DNA of 64,000 nt from Dyadobacter linearis. Its GTDB lineage: Bacteria; Bacteroidota; Bacteroidia; Cytophagales; Spirosomataceae. Positions 62,025 through 64,000 of the stretch are shown in pieces. The stretch covers positions 806,001 through 870,000 of the forward strand of contig NZ_CAJRAU010000003.1 in the NCBI RefSeq assembly GCF_907165045.1. The letters run 5' to 3'. How positions within the stretch are numbered: the stretch's first letter is position 1; every line of letters begins with the position of its first letter. The notes under the pieces are model-generated. The model saw nothing but the letters and a program-made list of their open reading frames with translations, ran no database searches and was not told the origin of the DNA. The translations under genes were made by a program, and so were the position numbers.

Positions 62025-62032
62025 TAAATTTG
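62025..62032 (+). promoter_or_regulatory. -7 promoter box for the rhodanese-thioredoxin gene
   Basis: TAAATTTG, followed by CA, matches TAnnTTTG; transcription would start near 62039, about 19 bases before the ATG. Confidence 0.55.
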
Positions 62033-62057
62033 CAATGCAATAACGCAACCCATTTTT

Positions 62058-62762
62058 ATGAAAATACTAAGTGCATTCGTGTTGCTGATCGGGGCGGCAA
62101 TTACAACTGCCTCCGCGCAGACAGTATTGAGCCCGGACGAATTCGAGCGTAAGATTTCAACAACTAAGGAAATCCAATTGCTTGATGTGCGTACGCCGGA
62201 AGAGTACGAAGAAGGACATTTGGCGAACTCCAAAAACCTGAATTATAAGGATGCAGATTTCCGGCAGCAGGTAAACAAGCTGGATAAGAATAAGCCGGTT
62301 TATGTGTATTGTCTCTCGGGTGGAAGAAGTGGCGCTGCTGCAAAAATGTTAGCCGAAAGTGGCTTTGCAGAGGTTTACGATATGAAAGGCGGCTATATGA
62401 AGTGGACTTCGGCAGGCAAAAAAACGGAAGGTTCGTCAAAAAGCGACGCGAATAAAGGAATGTCGAACACGAAATTTCAGCAGTTAGTTAGTTCTGAAAA
62501 GGTAGTATTGATTGATTTTTTCGCGCCTTGGTGTGCGCCGTGTCAAAAAATGTTACCGACAGTAAAGAAGCTTACTTCTGAATATAAAGGGAAGGTGAAA
62601 ATCGAAACTATCGATTATGATCAAAATAAGGCACTTGCGAAAGAGCTTAAAATCGAAGAAGTTCCTGTGTTCTTGGTGTATAAAGACGGCAAGTTGATCA
62701 ATCGCAAAAGTGGACTATTAACCGAAGCAGATTTCAGGGAATTGCTTGACTCGAATTTGTAA
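62058..62762 (+). CDS. Periplasmic rhodanese-thioredoxin fusion protein
   Basis: 234 residues: signal peptide 1-20 (AFVLLIGAAITTASAQ), a rhodanese domain about 25-120 with catalytic Cys85 in YCLSGGRSG, a serine/lysine-rich linker, and a thioredoxin domain about 135-234 with C159-A-P-C162 (APWCAPC) and cis-Pro EVPVFLVY. This joins sulfur transfer and disulfide reduction in one exported protein, perhaps reducing the persulfide formed on Cys85. Single gene with its own promoter and terminator. Confidence 0.9.
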   Translation: MKILSAFVLLIGAAITTASAQTVLSPDEFERKISTTKEIQLLDVRTPEEYEEGHLANSKNLNYKDADFRQQVNKLDKNKPVYVYCLSGGRSGAAAKMLAESGFAEVYDMKGGYMKWTSAGKKTEGSSKSDANKGMSNTKFQQLVSSEKVVLIDFFAPWCAPCQKMLPTVKKLTSEYKGKVKIETIDYDQNKALAKELKIEEVPVFLVYKDGKLINRKSGLLTEADFRELLDSNL

Positions 62763-62774
62763 GCACTAGAAGTA

Positions 62775-62820
62775 AAAACCTCCGCGTTTTGGTTATAATG
62801 CCAGAAGCGGAGGTTTTTTA
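62775..62820. terminator. Bidirectional terminator
   Basis: AAAAACCTCCGC pairs with GCGGAGGTTTTT (12 bp, 21-base loop); T run on plus and on minus. It separates the convergent rhodanese-thioredoxin gene and carA. Confidence 0.85.
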
Positions 62821-62822
62821 TG

Positions 62823-63926
62823 CTAGCTAGTTTTCAATAGCTTGATGAATTCGTCAAAAAGGTAACGAGAATCATGCGGCCCAGGAGAAGCTTCCGGGTG
62901 ATACTGTACTGAAAAAGCCGGGTAATCTTTCCGTCTTATTCCTTCAATCGTATTATCATTCAAATTCACGTGCGTGATCTCAATATCCGGATGATCTTCT
63001 ATTTCCCCGGGATTTACCGCAAAACCGTGATTTTGTGAAGTAATTTCGCATAAACCAGTAACAAGGTTTTTCACCGGGTGGTTGAGACCTCTGTGTCCAT
63101 GGTGCATTTTATAAGTGTTGATACCACTTGATAATGCAAGCAACTGGTGGCCAAGGCATATTCCAAATAGCGGTTTGCTGCTTTTGATCATTTGATTCAC
63201 ACTTTCCACTGCATAAAGCATTGCAGACGGATCTCCCGGTCCGTTGGAAATAAAGAATCCGTCCGGCTGCCATTCCATTACCTCTTCAAAAGGAGTTTTT
63301 GCCGGGAAAACTTTGCAATAACAACCGCGGGAAGTAAGGTTCGAAAGAATACTTTTTTTGATTCCGTAATCCATTACTGCTATTCTCCACTGGCTTCCCG
63401 CTTCATCACCGACAAAGTAAGGCTCGGTAGTTGTCACTTCCGACGAAAGTTCGAGCCCATCCATAGATGGTATTTTTTTCAATTCTTCCATCAGCAGCGC
63501 CTCATCCAGGATCTCCGAAGAAATAATCGCATTCATCACACCTTTTTGTCTGACATGCCTTACCAAATGCCTGGTATCCACATTACTGATACCGACAATT
63601 TGAGACCTCTCGAAGTATTCCTGCAGCGAAAAATCCGCAGTATCTCTTGAGTAAATAGCTGAAAACGTGTTGCAGACCATACCCCGAATCTTTACAGACC
63701 CGGATTCTTCCTCATCATCCAGCTGCACTCCATAATTACCAATATGAGAATTGGTATTGACTATAATTTGTCCATAATATGACGGATCAGTATAAATCTC
63801 CTGATAGCCCGTCATGCCGGTGTTAAAGCAAATTTCGCCACCGGTCGTTCCACGCATTCCTAGAGCTAGACCTTTGTATGCTGTTCCGTCTTCAAGCAAC
63901 AACAGAGCTTCCTTTTTCTGATTCAT
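62823..63926 (-). CDS. carA: Carbamoyl-phosphate synthase small subunit (glutamine amidotransferase)
   Basis: Releases ammonia from glutamine for carbamoyl phosphate, used by arginine (argF') and pyrimidine synthesis. The ATG at 63926 gives MNQKKEALLLLEDGTAYKG and 368 residues; the extra 21 residues upstream cross the promoter. N-terminal domain with GEICFNTGMTGYQEI at 31-45; class I amidotransferase with the catalytic cysteine in LFGICLGHQLLAL and His-Glu in FSVQYHPEASPGP. carB is not in this window. Confidence 0.96.
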   Translation of the reverse strand: MNQKKEALLLLEDGTAYKGLALGMRGTTGGEICFNTGMTGYQEIYTDPSYYGQIIVNTNSHIGNYGVQLDDEEESGSVKIRGMVCNTFSAIYSRDTADFSLQEYFERSQIVGISNVDTRHLVRHVRQKGVMNAIISSEILDEALLMEELKKIPSMDGLELSSEVTTTEPYFVGDEAGSQWRIAVMDYGIKKSILSNLTSRGCYCKVFPAKTPFEEVMEWQPDGFFISNGPGDPSAMLYAVESVNQMIKSSKPLFGICLGHQLLALSSGINTYKMHHGHRGLNHPVKNLVTGLCEITSQNHGFAVNPGEIEDHPDIEITHVNLNDNTIEGIRRKDYPAFSVQYHPEASPGPHDSRYLFDEFIKLLKTS

Positions 63927-63986
63927 ATATGGTTTATCGATTTTTCTTTCAAACAGACGATAATTTGCTAGTCGCCAAAATCGGTG

Positions 63987-63994
63987 CAAAAATA
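63987..63994 (-). promoter_or_regulatory. -7 promoter box for carA
   Basis: Minus-strand TATTTTTG, within TATTTTTGCACC, identical over 12 bases to the glmM promoter core. The -33 region would lie at or past the window edge. Confidence 0.55.
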
Positions 63995-64000
63995 CAGTTT

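Overview
The window looks like chromosomal DNA of an aerobic Bacteroidota of the Cytophagales/Spirosomaceae type; Dyadobacter-like is my best guess, by gene content only. Signs are TonB-dependent receptors with N-terminal STN or carboxypeptidase-like domains, a DUF4249 lipoprotein, paired OmpH/Skp genes beside BamA, an N-acyl-ornithine carbamoyltransferase pathway for arginine, an SDR-type threonine dehydrogenase, and Bacteroidetes-type -7 promoter boxes (TAnnTTTG) ahead of several starts. I saw no rRNA, tRNA, IS element, prophage or CRISPR array. Coding density is high, and most gene ends carry clear intrinsic terminators.

Region by region. 1-2.8 kb: proline synthesis (proB-proA, minus; proA runs off the left edge) and aat. 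3.1-9.6 kb: an arginine cluster on plus (GNAT acyltransferase, argG, argC, argD, argF') with two different VapBC-like toxin-antitoxin pairs inserted between argG/argC and argC/argD. 9.7-14.6 kb: ferrochelatase, convergent with cysteine desulfurase and a GlmM-type hexose phosphate mutase, then an alpha-E protein. 14.8-19.9 kb: a HerA-like ATPase facing a minus operon of YceI, ceramidase-like, secreted Gfo/Idh/MocA and hotdog thioesterase genes. 20.1-23.9 kb: transglutaminase, the threonine catabolic pair tdh-kbl, and a divergent Lrp regulator with Lrp-like boxes between. 23.9-31 kb: a four-gene outer-membrane operon (secreted protein, STN-TonB receptor, DUF4249 lipoprotein, MG2/plug protein). 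31.2-39.1 kb: nucleotide-sugar epimerase, HMG-CoA-lyase-like protein, a hypothetical, thymidine kinase, SGNH hydrolase, DAHP synthase-chorismate mutase, proline dehydrogenase, lspA. 39.1-45.7 kb: an Ig-like secreted protein and the envelope operon uppS-bamA-skp-skp. 46-51.1 kb: a TonB receptor, helical-repeat protein, pentapeptide-repeat histidine kinase and LytTR regulator operon. 51.2-58.6 kb: DUF1080, fasciclin, ndk, a DHH phosphoesterase, FKBP, rdgB, PPK2 and coiled-coil/lipoprotein genes. 58.7-64 kb: gpmI, an FtsB-like gene, eno, a rhodanese-thioredoxin fusion, carA.

Connections. carA (carbamoyl phosphate) feeds argF'/argG. The proline genes include both synthesis (proBA) and breakdown (proline dehydrogenase). 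tdh-kbl converts threonine to glycine plus acetyl-CoA under a likely Lrp switch. uppS, bamA and skp build the envelope. The most unusual items are the two toxin-antitoxin pairs woven into the arginine operon by overlapping reading frames, and a repeated purine/pyrimidine hairpin plus TGAATGAN octamer system at two loci.
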